64,000 bases of DNA from assembly GCA_964624905.1 (NCBI GenBank), contig CAZUYK010000007.1, positions 6,096-70,095 on the forward strand. The letters run 5' to 3'. Below the pieces are notes generated by a model that made no database searches, was not told the DNA's origin, and saw nothing but the letters and a program-made list of their open reading frames with translations. Position numbers and translations under genes: made by a program. How positions within the stretch are numbered: the stretch's first letter is position 1; each line of letters starts with the position of its first letter. Source of the stretch: CAZRVH01 sp964624905 (lineage in GTDB: Bacteria; Patescibacteriota; Gracilibacteria; Peribacterales; Peribacteraceae). Below, one piece after another: positions 1 to 8,439 of this stretch.

Positions 1-801
1 CGCGCGCGCGTTCACTTCCAGCAGAGCGGGGCCCATTTCCTCGTCGATGGTGAGGTCCACCGCCAGGTACCCGATATTCGTGATGTACTGGATGCGCGAG
101 GAGATAAGAAGCATGTCCTCCCACTGCGGAATCGTGATGCCCGCCGGAGAACCGCCGTGCGGAAGCTCGCGGATGATCTTTCCGGATTGCACGGCATGCG
201 TCGTCTTGCCCGTGGCGATGTCGATGCCGATGCCGATGCCTCCCAGGTGCACGTTGGCCTTTCCGCGGCTCTGGGCCGTGGGAATGCGTAACATGGCCAT
301 GACGGGAACGAGGTTGAACACGACGATGCGGATGTCCGGGAGGCCGGCCGGCCGGAAGGGCGCGAACGCTTCGTCGGCCACCAGGATTTTTTCGAAGAAC
401 GCGGTGTCCGGCATGCCGCTGATGGAGTATCGCCCATCCAAAATATCTTCGATGTGTTCTCGCAGCAGCTGCTCGGGGACCGGCCGCTTCCCCTGCTCCA
501 GAAACACGCCGTTCTTCCTTCCTTTCAGGATCATGATTCCCTCTCCGCCGAAGCCATTGTTGGGCTTCAGGACGCACTCGTCGGGCAGCGATGAAAAATC
601 GAAATGCTTGAGTTGGTCGTGACTCTCGATACGCGCGTACATTTTCGCCACCGGTATGCCGCGCGCCGCCAAAAACGCCTTCGTCTTCATTTTGTCATCG
701 GCGAACGCCACCGCTTTGCGGGGGTTGTAGGGCTTGATGTAGAGGAGGTTCCTCGCGTTCAAACCAAGAAGGCCGCGGCTGGAGAAGGATGGGAAAGCCA
801 T
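1..801 (-). CDS. ATP-grasp alpha-L-glutamate ligase-like protein (C-terminus cut by window edge)
   Basis: The minus strand is open from an ATG at 801 to the window edge (267 codons). The translation begins MAFPSFSSRGLLGLNARNLL and has ATP-grasp hallmarks: VLKPNNGFGGEGIMIL as the glycine-rich nucleotide loop, then LHLGGIGIGID and, at the very edge, LLEVNARA, the metal-binding ExNxR motif of the fold. This matches the family called alpha-L-glutamate ligase-like (RimK-related), usually encoded beside a 7-TM/transglutaminase protein, and that partner is the next gene upstream. The family is thought to add amino acids or peptides to an unknown acceptor; the substrate here is not known. Start chosen 15 nt after the upstream stop, with GGAAGAG inside the end of that gene as a possible ribosome site. 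Confidence 0.8.
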   Translation of the reverse strand, partial: MAFPSFSSRGLLGLNARNLLYIKPYNPRKAVAFADDKMKTKAFLAARGIPVAKMYARIESHDQLKHFDFSSLPDECVLKPNNGFGGEGIMILKGRKNGVFLEQGKRPVPEQLLREHIEDILDGRYSISGMPDTAFFEKILVADEAFAPFRPAGLPDIRIVVFNLVPVMAMLRIPTAQSRGKANVHLGGIGIGIDIATGKTTHAVQSGKIIRELPHGGSPAGITIPQWEDMLLISSRIQYITNIGYLAVDLTIDEEMGPALLEVNARA

Positions 802-816
802 GTGAAAAACGATGGA

Positions 817-2352
817 TTACTCTTCCTGCAAATGCTTGAATACCTCCCTGAACCTGAAATACTCGACGAGCCTCAGGCCCGTCCATTTGCCCAGGAGGAA
901 GTCTATGGGAAGGGTGAGGAGGATCAGCTCGGGATACGCCAGGATGAGCGACTGGAACGACGCCCATTGCACGATGAACACGCAGAGGAGCGCGGCGGCG
1001 ACCGTCTCGACAACGCCCAAGATGGCAGAGGTCCATCCTTGCTCCGTCTTCAGGTTGAGGAAGCTTTCGGACAGCGTCGACATGATGAGAAGCAGGAAGA
1101 CGGTTTCGCGCGTGAAAGCGACGCCGAACGTAGCGCCGATACCCATGAGGATGAGCAGCGTGAAGCTGACGACCGAGAGGATGATCGCGACGCGCGGGAT
1201 ATACAGCATGCGCCAACGCGACAGCAGCGAACGCGTCCCGTAGCCCGCGGCAATGATGAACAGAAGCGATACGATTCCGATCTGCCACCCGAGGGCCATG
1301 AAGCTGAGGGCGATGATCGTGGGCGTGTACAAGCCGAACGTCGTGATGCCCACCACCTGCTTCAGGAACGCCAGGATGGTCGCGATGATCGGCAGGACGA
1401 GAAGCAGGATGACGGTGTCGCTCGGTATGCCGTTGGTAAGCATCGCGTCGATGAGGTTACTGAGGATGTTCCACGGCCGCAGGCCCGATGCGGCGGACGT
1501 GACGCGCAACGAGTCGATGTCTTTCTGCGCGACGTCATTCACGAACGCGTCGATGTCCGGGGTCGTCAGCAGCGGATTGATCGCCTCCTTCCGGGTGATG
1601 ACGATCTGGTCCGGGTTCAACGCGGAATAAAACCCGCGGGCGATGCGCGCGATCGTCTGCAAACTACGCTGCGTAATGAGGACCACGCTCTGGTTGCGGA
1701 TGCCCGCGGACAATTCCTCGGATTCCTCGACAACGCCCATTAAAGCCTGCAAACCCTGTACCCCGTCGGTCCACAGGATGATGGCGTCGGCACCCAGGAG
1801 CACGTTGCTGCGCTCGGCCAAGAGCTCCGCCAGGGACTGTTCGGAACCGAGGGGTCCGGCGGGCGGAGCGGTTTGGATGATGGGCATGTAGACGCCCTGC
1901 TCGGACGCGCTTGCGGCATGCGCCTGCAATTTCGCGGTCTCCACCGACGCGTCGGCGATGAGGACGATCTTCCTGTTGTACGCGACGATCTTATGCGTGC
2001 TTTCGGAACGGAACTGCTGTCCCGCGACGGTCGACGTGATGACGAGGCGGAACGTATTTATCCCGGGCCTGTCCGGAGTGTAAATCGCCTCCACCGTCTG
2101 GCTGATCGGCTGGCGCACGTCATTCAAAAACCATTGGTACGAAATGCTCTCCCCCGTCACCCTGCTGGACGATGCGTCGAGCACCGCGGTGCGCCCGACG
2201 GCGATATCTTCGGGACCCGTAATAACGGCTTCCAGAAGCGGAACAGAATCCTCCGCCACGGAGCCGGAAGACGTCTGCGCGGACGCAGCGGTGACTCCCG
2301 CCAGGGACGCGAACAGGATGCCTGCCGCAAAGAAACGTCGGATGCTCAACAT
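817..2352 (-). CDS. 7-TM envelope protein of the ATP-grasp/transglutaminase-associated family
   Basis: A 511-residue membrane protein. A signal peptide (residues 1-25, ending ASAQ) is followed by a PKD/Ig-like domain (about 40-125, ISYQWFLNDVRQPI), a Rossmann-like region (about 130-260) and a membrane domain of about seven helices from residue 310 to the end. The C-terminal half resembles the 7TM domain that elsewhere is fused to an inactive transglutaminase and encoded with an RimK-like ATP-grasp protein, as here. I do not see the transglutaminase-like segment; the N-terminus is instead PKD plus an unassigned domain. It starts 1 nt after the raiA stop, so raiA, this gene and the ligase form one operon. 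Role inferred: envelope peptide or amino-acid modification. Confidence 0.7.
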   Translation of the reverse strand: MLSIRRFFAAGILFASLAGVTAASAQTSSGSVAEDSVPLLEAVITGPEDIAVGRTAVLDASSSRVTGESISYQWFLNDVRQPISQTVEAIYTPDRPGINTFRLVITSTVAGQQFRSESTHKIVAYNRKIVLIADASVETAKLQAHAASASEQGVYMPIIQTAPPAGPLGSEQSLAELLAERSNVLLGADAIILWTDGVQGLQALMGVVEESEELSAGIRNQSVVLITQRSLQTIARIARGFYSALNPDQIVITRKEAINPLLTTPDIDAFVNDVAQKDIDSLRVTSAASGLRPWNILSNLIDAMLTNGIPSDTVILLLVLPIIATILAFLKQVVGITTFGLYTPTIIALSFMALGWQIGIVSLLFIIAAGYGTRSLLSRWRMLYIPRVAIILSVVSFTLLILMGIGATFGVAFTRETVFLLLIMSTLSESFLNLKTEQGWTSAILGVVETVAAALLCVFIVQWASFQSLILAYPELILLTLPIDFLLGKWTGLRLVEYFRFREVFKHLQEE

Positions 2353-2353
2353 C

Positions 2354-2701
2354 TTACATCGCGGAACGGGAACGCCTGCGGGCCTTGGCCTTGCCGATCC
2401 GCAGCTCCTTGTACTTCACGATCTGCGGCTCGAGCTTTTCGCTCGCGCGATCGACCGCCTCGCGAAGCGTGGATTTGCGCGATTCCGCGCGAAATACCTT
2501 GCCCGGAACTTCCACCGTGATCATCACCTTGATTTCATCCGAGGCTTTTTTCGTCTCGCGTTTTTCCGCCTCGATGCGGATAACGGACGCCTCGTCTTTC
2601 AACCTGCTGCAATAGGTCGCCAGCTTTCCCATTTTACGCGCGACGAGCAGCAAATCGTCCGCCGTGTACTGAATGCCCTTTTCATAGTGTTCCAGACGCA
2701 T
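2354..2701 (-). CDS. raiA: ribosome hibernation factor, short HPF/RaiA family
   Basis: A 115-residue protein of the S30AE (sigma-54 modulation) family, which binds the 30S decoding centre and stalls ribosomes under stress. The family layout is present: a beta-strand start with YTADDLLLVARKMGKLATYC, a central IRIEAEKRETKKASDEIKVMITVEVPG (given here as two strands around a charged turn) and a helix REAVDRASEKLEPQIVKYKE, followed by a basic tail KARRRSRSAM. It is the short type without the long-HPF dimerisation domain. It is the first gene of a minus-strand operon; a TATAGT hexamer (2728-2733) about 27 nt before the start is a plausible -10. Coupling with two envelope-modification genes is unusual. 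Confidence 0.75.
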   Translation of the reverse strand: MRLEHYEKGIQYTADDLLLVARKMGKLATYCSRLKDEASVIRIEAEKRETKKASDEIKVMITVEVPGKVFRAESRKSTLREAVDRASEKLEPQIVKYKELRIGKAKARRRSRSAM

Positions 2702-2771
2702 GGAGAAGGGGGAAAAGAATGCCTTGGACTATAGCACAAAGAAGCCATAAACCTGCATGGAAAAGCAAGAA

Positions 2772-2800
2772 TTGCGCCAAAATGCCAAAAATGCTATAAT
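2772..2800 (+). promoter_or_regulatory. sigma-70 type promoter for the 2836-7425 operon
   Basis: TTGCGC (2772-2777), a 17-nt spacer and a consensus TATAAT (2795-2800) preceded by TGC (extended -10). Expected start near 2807 gives a leader of about 29 nt. It is divergent from the raiA operon. Confidence 0.8.
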
Positions 2801-2835
2801 GATTAGAAAAATTCATATCCATACCAATATCTTTT

Positions 2836-4755
2836 ATGGGATTCGAAAATTCCAATCCGGATACCGTCAAGGTCGACCTTATGACCCCCGAGGAAGCAAA
2901 GCTGCCTCAGCAGGTAGAAATCGACCTCATGACACCCGACAAGATGGCAGCAAAGTCTGACGCGACGCCGGAAAAAAAGATGGCCCCCTTGCAGGATGAC
3001 GACGGATCCAAATTGACATCCTTGGAGCCAGGCGTCGTGACAGATGCCCCGCCTCAGATGCCCGATCAGAAGGAAGGCCCCTCGGAAACGAAGGCTGCAA
3101 CTCCCGATGTGCAGACATTTGATGCCGAAATGACAACGGCAAAAACGGACATTGATCAGGCCCGCGCGCTTCTTGATGGCGTGAAAAACGGAACGGTAAC
3201 GGATGATAAGACGGCTGTGGACGGATTTAAGACCGCGAATGCAGTCAACGAAACGGTAAAACAGCTTGTAGCCAAGGCGGATACGCCAGAGGAAAAGATC
3301 GCCGCGGGAACGCTTTTGACTGAAATCGGTCAGATACTGGTTGAATTCGGCGAGGCTGTGAAGGACATAGAAAAAAAGGGGCAGGCGGAAGCCGAGAGAA
3401 AGGCCGCCGAAGCTATGGAAGAAGGCCCCAAGGGCGATGCAACCTCGCCGGCAGCGACACCTCCCGAAGCGACTACTCCCGAACCGAAAAAGAGCAACAT
3501 GGATAAAATCGCGGACGGCCTTGGTAAAGCCTTCGAGAAGCTGATCGAATTCTTCGGCAAGGTCAGCGAAGCGATCAGTAACGCCTTGGATAAGGCCGGC
3601 GTGAACAAGAAGAACATGCTGAAGCTCTTCGGCAACGTGCCGCTGATCGGCGACGTCCTGCGTTCCAAGGTCCAGGTGGATGACATCCACGCGCAAATCG
3701 AAAAGACGTTCGGAAAGGGCAAGCTTCTGAAGACCGACAAGGATTCCGAAGCCAGCAATGACCTCAAGAAGGCGTTCGATAACGAAACAAAGCCCGCGGG
3801 ATCCACCGAGAACTTCGAACAGTTCGTCCAGAAGAGGATCGACGCCGTAAAAGCTTCCGGAAAAACGGACCAGATCACGATCGAGGACTTGGTGAATATC
3901 ACACCGGTAGCACCCAAACCGGCCGATGCGGAAAAACCCACGGACAAGATCGGCGATGAGAAGAAGTTGACAGACGCCGGACTGAAGGAAGACAAGGGCG
4001 TTTGGAAAGCGGAATTGCCCCTTGGAAAAGGAAACGGAGGTGTAGATATTACGTCCGTCGAATTCCGCAAGAACGGTGACAAATGGGAATGGAGGAACAG
4101 CTCCGAACCCGCGGACAAATGGCTGACCAATGATCGCTTCCCCACGGCCGGCGCGGACGGCGAGGTAAAGACGAACCGCGAGAAGATGAACCAGCTCGCG
4201 GCTGACCTTGGTATCCCAGAGAAGCCTGCCGCAAAACCGGCGGACAAACCCGCGGAAACACCCGAACAGCAGAAGGAAACAAGAAAAACAAACTACATGA
4301 AGGCATTGGCAAATGCATTCAACAATGCGTCAGGTACCGCTCGTACCGATCTTAGTATCAGTGATACGGACGACTGGAAGAGCATCGCCAGCAAGATCAA
4401 AACGGCACTGGCCAACGAAACCTTCGATATCGAAAACATCAAACTTGAAATCGAAGGAAACACACTTGAAGCGACCGATACCAGCTCCGCGGGCTTCGGA
4501 CTCACCGATAAGAACCTTATTGATAACTGGAGCATTTCCACGGATCCCGCGAAAGCGATCAAGGAATTCCTCGATATCAATACCGTCGGCCTCGATTCCG
4601 AATCGGCAAACTCGATCAACCGCATGAAGGATTCCATGAGAGGATTCCTGAAGAACGATATGGCAACCTTTGAAAAGGACGTCGCGGAAGCAACGCCCGC
4701 CCCGGTCACATCCACCGATATGAGTGGGGATATGAGCGGATTCGGTTCATACTAA
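2836..4755 (+). CDS. large hydrophilic protein of unknown function, first of a three-gene operon
   Basis: A 639-residue acidic, Lys/Pro/Thr-rich protein with no signal peptide. I do not recognise a family. The N-terminal 220 residues are low-complexity with a repeated-looking VDLMTPEEAKLP / IDLMTPDKMAA segment (residues 12-36). A more ordered region follows (about 220-310, KIADGLGKAFEKLIEFFGKV then GNVPLIGDVLRSKV), then a Pro/Ala linker, and a C-terminal helical region ending TDMSGDMSGFGSY. Repeats of PAKPADKPAE type suggest an extended linker. It is directly behind a strong promoter; the next gene starts 2 nt after the stop, so the two are translated together. It could be a structural or exported scaffold, but nothing proves this. 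Confidence 0.65.
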   Translation: MGFENSNPDTVKVDLMTPEEAKLPQQVEIDLMTPDKMAAKSDATPEKKMAPLQDDDGSKLTSLEPGVVTDAPPQMPDQKEGPSETKAATPDVQTFDAEMTTAKTDIDQARALLDGVKNGTVTDDKTAVDGFKTANAVNETVKQLVAKADTPEEKIAAGTLLTEIGQILVEFGEAVKDIEKKGQAEAERKAAEAMEEGPKGDATSPAATPPEATTPEPKKSNMDKIADGLGKAFEKLIEFFGKVSEAISNALDKAGVNKKNMLKLFGNVPLIGDVLRSKVQVDDIHAQIEKTFGKGKLLKTDKDSEASNDLKKAFDNETKPAGSTENFEQFVQKRIDAVKASGKTDQITIEDLVNITPVAPKPADAEKPTDKIGDEKKLTDAGLKEDKGVWKAELPLGKGNGGVDITSVEFRKNGDKWEWRNSSEPADKWLTNDRFPTAGADGEVKTNREKMNQLAADLGIPEKPAAKPADKPAETPEQQKETRKTNYMKALANAFNNASGTARTDLSISDTDDWKSIASKIKTALANETFDIENIKLEIEGNTLEATDTSSAGFGLTDKNLIDNWSISTDPAKAIKEFLDINTVGLDSESANSINRMKDSMRGFLKNDMATFEKDVAEATPAPVTSTDMSGDMSGFGSY

Positions 4756-4757
4756 TA

Positions 4758-6935
4758 ATGAAACTGACATCAAACAACACGACAGGCGGTCCTACGGAAA
4801 CTATCAACGACGAGAGCGCCAGTCTCACGCCTGAATCCATGCGCGACCGCGTGAAATCCATGACCTCCGCGGAACTGGCAAAGACGATCGAGGACATGAA
4901 CAGCCCGAAGGCCATGCCCGAGATCTTCCGCGAAACGGAAGTGCAGGACGCCATCGCGAAGCGCATGGAAGAGGTCGACGTGTCCTTGGATACGAAGGCG
5001 CAGTGGGCAAAGCTGAAAGGAAGCGTCGTCACGAACGCGATCACCGACAAGGCCGAAGCCGCATTCGTGAAGGAATTGGAAACCAAGGGAGGCGTCCGCC
5101 TGGCCATCGGCAAGGCGATCCTGAGCGTCCTCGCCTGGTTCGGATTCAAGAAAGCGAAGAACCTGAAGGAATCCCTGGAAAAGAAGGGATACCTGCGCAC
5201 CGCCGCGGAAAGCGCGAAGGAACACCCCGTTTTCACGGCGTTCCTCGCAACCATTACGGGAAAGGAAGCCGCGGCATACTTCAGCCAGAACAAGGATGCC
5301 GTCGAATACCTGGAACAGAACAAGGACTCGATCGAAACCGAAATCAAGAAGCGCGCCGAGGAGACGGGCGAAGACGTGGAAACCGTGACGCGCGATTATG
5401 CGGAACGCCTGCGCGATATCCTGGCGAAGGGCGGAGACCTGGGTATCAAGGGTCTGGCGATCGGCATCACCACCGTCTTCGGCGGCACCTACGACGAAGA
5501 AACGGGCGTGGTGACGCTCCCCCACTCCAGCATGCGCCCCTCGGTGGTCATCGCCTGGCAGGCGGGCAAGCGCCGCAGAAGCGGATTTTCCGCCATCGTC
5601 ATGGAAGACCGCCTGAAGGCCATCCTGAAGCAAACGAACATCGTCACCAAGGGCGCGCAAGAGATCAGCGGCCACAAGCAGAAGCTGGCGGCGCGCGCTT
5701 TGGAACTCATGAAACAGGGAACGCTGCGCAACGCACCCATCGCGGAATCCCTGGAACTCGAACGCATCCTGGGCACGTTGGAAGCGGACCTCAACCTAGA
5801 CGGAACGAAACCGATCAAGGAATCGGTGGACTACAACCCCGCGGATGCCGAGAAGCGCCTGCAGGCGCTGTCGGATGAAATGGACCGCCAGTACAAGACG
5901 GAAATCGACGATTTCAATAAAACGAAAAAGACCGTCTTCGAAAAGATGGACAGCGCGGAGAAGCAGATTGCGGCGAACGCGGGAAACGCGGATTCCGTGC
6001 GCCAAGAAACGATGAACATGGCGCGCCAGGAGATGGATGATTACAACGAAGGACTGAAGAAGAACAAACTCGCGCTCGGCGAACAGCTGGCAGCCGCCCT
6101 GGCGGACGCGGAAAAACACGCCCCCCAGTTGAAATCGGCGGAAGGCCCCGTCGGCAAGAGCCTGGAATGGGTCGCGAAGAAAGCCGAGAGCACCGGCTGC
6201 AAAATCAAGAAGCTGCCGGGCGGCAAGTACGTCGTCGGCGCCATTACGGGATATTCCTTCCTGCCCCTCGCACTGCAGGGAATGGCCTCGATGCGTCAGG
6301 GTGAAGAAGGCGAAGCCGCGAAGAAGGCCTTCCGGAACGACGCGATGGAGGCGGGCGCGGGATTCATCCCGGTTATCGGCGAAGCAATGGATATCCGCGC
6401 GGCCGTCATGGGAACGGATCTCAACGGCCGCGAACTGTCAACGACCCAGCGCATCACGTCCGGCGTCATGGGAGGACTCGGCGCCGTATCACTCGCACTC
6501 ACCCCGTTCACGGGCGGCCTGTCGGTCATCGGCTTCCGCGGATTGCGCGGCTTCTTCGCAGGAGTAAAGGCGGTGAAGATCGCAGACAAGGCCAAAGACG
6601 GCATCCGCGTGTCAGGCGCCACGGCCGACAGCATCAAGGCGATCCGCGCGGGTGAGAAAAACCTTGAAACCCTGCAGAACATGGCCGCCATCACCAAGAC
6701 GCACCAGCGTGCGCGCCGTGCCAAGAACTTCGTGCAGAACGCGCAGAGGACCATGCAGGTCGCCACGTACGCGCACCTCGGATGGGAAGTGTGCACAGGA
6801 GTCGCCACCATCTACCAGGAAGGCTCCACGCTGGTCGAAACGGGAATGAAGAAGGCCGGCGAAGCAATCGACGTGGCAGAAGCATTCGTGGACAGCAAAA
6901 TCCCCTCTTTCAGCGATGAACCCGCAGGCGTCTAA
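4758..6935 (+). CDS. large protein with a pre-toxin-TG-like hydrophobic segment
   Basis: A 725-residue protein, second gene of the operon. Residues 1-180 are helical and charged, with one hydrophobic stretch (AIGKAILSVLAWFGF). Residues about 215-250 contain a small beta region around GGTYDEETGVVTLPHSSMRP. A long coiled-coil-like region covers about 340-480. Residues about 525-590 (AGFIPVIGEAMDIRAAVMGT, then LNGRELSTTQRITSGVMGGLG) resemble the pre-toxin TG domain found in polymorphic toxin proteins, where it precedes the effector module. The remaining 135 residues show no nuclease or other toxin motif I know. No signal peptide is evident. The domain call rests on pattern memory and needs a profile search. 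Confidence 0.6.
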   Translation: MKLTSNNTTGGPTETINDESASLTPESMRDRVKSMTSAELAKTIEDMNSPKAMPEIFRETEVQDAIAKRMEEVDVSLDTKAQWAKLKGSVVTNAITDKAEAAFVKELETKGGVRLAIGKAILSVLAWFGFKKAKNLKESLEKKGYLRTAAESAKEHPVFTAFLATITGKEAAAYFSQNKDAVEYLEQNKDSIETEIKKRAEETGEDVETVTRDYAERLRDILAKGGDLGIKGLAIGITTVFGGTYDEETGVVTLPHSSMRPSVVIAWQAGKRRRSGFSAIVMEDRLKAILKQTNIVTKGAQEISGHKQKLAARALELMKQGTLRNAPIAESLELERILGTLEADLNLDGTKPIKESVDYNPADAEKRLQALSDEMDRQYKTEIDDFNKTKKTVFEKMDSAEKQIAANAGNADSVRQETMNMARQEMDDYNEGLKKNKLALGEQLAAALADAEKHAPQLKSAEGPVGKSLEWVAKKAESTGCKIKKLPGGKYVVGAITGYSFLPLALQGMASMRQGEEGEAAKKAFRNDAMEAGAGFIPVIGEAMDIRAAVMGTDLNGRELSTTQRITSGVMGGLGAVSLALTPFTGGLSVIGFRGLRGFFAGVKAVKIADKAKDGIRVSGATADSIKAIRAGEKNLETLQNMAAITKTHQRARRAKNFVQNAQRTMQVATYAHLGWEVCTGVATIYQEGSTLVETGMKKAGEAIDVAEAFVDSKIPSFSDEPAGV

Positions 6936-7425
6936 CCAACAGGCAAAGAATGAGTCGAAGCCGCTCATGGGCAGGCTGCTGCGTTTTTTCCGCACGGAGG
7001 AACCGTCGGAACCAGCGGCGGAAACCCCCGTCGCCAAGAAAAAGCCGATGCGCACCGTATTAGAAAAGATGACGAAGGCCGTCGAACCTTTTTCCCTGCA
7101 ACTTCCGGAGGGCAAAACGCTCATCGACGGGACGCCCCGCACGGTCACGCTGAACGGCCGCAACCATACGATCGTCTTCACGCACAGAAGGATCGTACTG
7201 GACGGCAAGAACTACATGGTCTCCTGCGACGGGACGCATTGGGATATCACGAAGGCGGAACGCGTCGCGGGAATATTCACGTTGGAAGCGGGCGCATTCG
7301 GCAAGAAATCGTCCTTCGAAGCCGATGATGCCAAGTTGAAGGACATCCTCCGCACTCTTTTGAGCACGGGAACGTATGAGTGGACGGGCGGCGACGGCGA
7401 AAAGGCGCGCATCGAGCGCCAGTAA
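6916..7425 (+). CDS. small protein of unknown function, third gene of the operon
   Basis: A 169-residue protein overlapping the end of the previous gene by 20 nt, so translation is probably coupled. Residues 1-60 are basic and low-complexity (GRLLRFFRTEEPSEP, then VAKKKPMRTVLEKM). Residues 65-165 look like a compact beta-rich domain (TVTLNGRNHTIVFTHRRIVL, NYMVSCDGTHWDITKAERV). I recognise no family. If the operon is a toxin-like system, this position would suit a partner or immunity protein, but that is speculation. A later in-frame ATG (MGRLLRFF) is an alternative start. Confidence 0.6.
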   Translation: MNPQASNQQAKNESKPLMGRLLRFFRTEEPSEPAAETPVAKKKPMRTVLEKMTKAVEPFSLQLPEGKTLIDGTPRTVTLNGRNHTIVFTHRRIVLDGKNYMVSCDGTHWDITKAERVAGIFTLEAGAFGKKSSFEADDAKLKDILRTLLSTGTYEWTGGDGEKARIERQ

Positions 7426-7437
7426 GGCGGAACGTGC

Positions 7438-7443
7438 TATACT
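7438..7443 (+). promoter_or_regulatory. -10 hexamer placing transcription at the start codon (leaderless)
   Basis: TATACT ends 6 nt before the ATG at 7450, inside the intergenic gap after the operon. Transcription would begin at or next to the A of the start codon. Confidence 0.65.
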
Positions 7444-7449
7444 GGGGAC

Positions 7450-7866
7450 ATGGTCATCCTCAGCGAATATCTTTTCCTGATCCCCTTGGTCGTTCTCTTC
7501 CTATCGGAAGTAGCCAAGATCATCGTGGAATACGTGAAAACCGGCGACTGGGACGAGGGTATTTTCAAGACGGGCGGCATGCCCAGCTCGCACTCCGCGT
7601 TCGTGACATCGCTGATCATCATCGTGTACCAGAAACTCGGGATGCAATCCGTGGAATTCGCGATGGCGTTCGTCTTCGCCTCGGTGGTGTGGTACGACGC
7701 CATGAGCGTGCGCCGAGCGGTGGGACAACAGGCGGAGATCCTGAACAAGTTGCAACGCAAACAGAAGTTGAAAATCCGCCTAGGCCACTCCTTCGCGGAA
7801 GTCATCGCAGGTATCGCGTTCGGCGCAGTAGTGACGCAGATCGGGGTGTGGGTCAGTCGGTTTTAG
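7450..7866 (+). CDS. divergent PAP2 family (YuiD/DUF212) membrane protein
   Basis: A 138-residue membrane protein with three or four hydrophobic segments. The signature of the DUF212/YuiD family, a divergent branch of acid phosphatase/vanadium haloperoxidase (PAP2) proteins, is clear: FKTGGMPSSHSAFVTSL (SSHSA) near residue 45, YDAMSVRRAVGQQAEILN near 85, and LGHSFAEVIAGIAFGA near 115 (GHS-type histidine). Members may act on lipid phosphates, but activity is not established. The gene appears leaderless, with a -10 hexamer 6 nt before the ATG. It converges on the next gene across a long inverted repeat. Confidence 0.85.
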   Translation: MVILSEYLFLIPLVVLFLSEVAKIIVEYVKTGDWDEGIFKTGGMPSSHSAFVTSLIIIVYQKLGMQSVEFAMAFVFASVVWYDAMSVRRAVGQQAEILNKLQRKQKLKIRLGHSFAEVIAGIAFGAVVTQIGVWVSRF

Positions 7867-7954
7867 CTTTATAAGCTTGTAGCTTCTTTAGCTTCCTTAG
7901 AAATACAAAAAAGCAAACCTAATGAAGCTAACGAAGCTAATGCAGCTATTTTTT
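7863..7954. terminator. bidirectional terminator built from repeated TAGCTTC words
   Basis: The left arm (7863-7900) repeats TAGCTTC-like words; the right arm (7919-7948) repeats the complement GAAGCTAA. Together they make an imperfect hairpin of about 30 bp with an A-rich loop. T-runs flank it on both strands (7949-7954, and T-rich sequence on the minus strand). It lies between convergent genes and overlaps the stop codon of the minus-strand gene. Confidence 0.7.
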
Positions 7955-8434
7955 CGCCCATGATTTCACCGTCTTCCAGATGGTATCCACAATCACAGGC
8001 AGTTCCAGGTAATCGATAAGGATGGCGATCCACGCAAGCCACCACGGGAGAATGGTGGACTTCTCCGTACCCTGGAACATGTCGAGCACGAATTCATCGG
8101 TAATCCAAAAGAGATGCAGCCACTGCGTGTTCAAAAGGATGATGAACAGGATGGATTTCCAGCTGAACCCCTTGCGCAGTTCATACCAGTACAAGACCGT
8201 GGTGGAAATCAGCGCGGGGATCTCCGTGTAATCGATAAGAACGATGATCGCCTGCCAAAATTCACTCGGCGTGAAGTAACTGACGCCCAGGAGTTTCAGG
8301 GAAATGACATGCGCGCACAGCCAGTACAGGTGGGCGATCTGAAGGAAAAACAGCAGCGTGGTAACGGTCACGGCCACGCGGTAGTGGCGCTCGTACCATG
8401 CGAAGAAACGGTTGATGAGTCCGATGTGTGCCAT
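7946..8434 (-). CDS. four-TM membrane protein of unknown function
   Basis: A 162-residue, Trp- and Ile-rich protein with hydrophobic segments near 20-45, 60-80, 90-115 and 125-150. Acidic residues sit inside the predicted helices in a repeated pattern: VLIDYTEIPALI and ILIDYLELPVIV, which look like an internal duplication. I do not recognise a family. The gene lies 5 nt downstream of proS on the same strand, so it is probably co-transcribed with it. Confidence 0.65.
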   Translation of the reverse strand: MAHIGLINRFFAWYERHYRVAVTVTTLLFFLQIAHLYWLCAHVISLKLLGVSYFTPSEFWQAIIVLIDYTEIPALISTTVLYWYELRKGFSWKSILFIILLNTQWLHLFWITDEFVLDMFQGTEKSTILPWWLAWIAILIDYLELPVIVDTIWKTVKSWAKK

Positions 8435-8439
8435 GGTAG

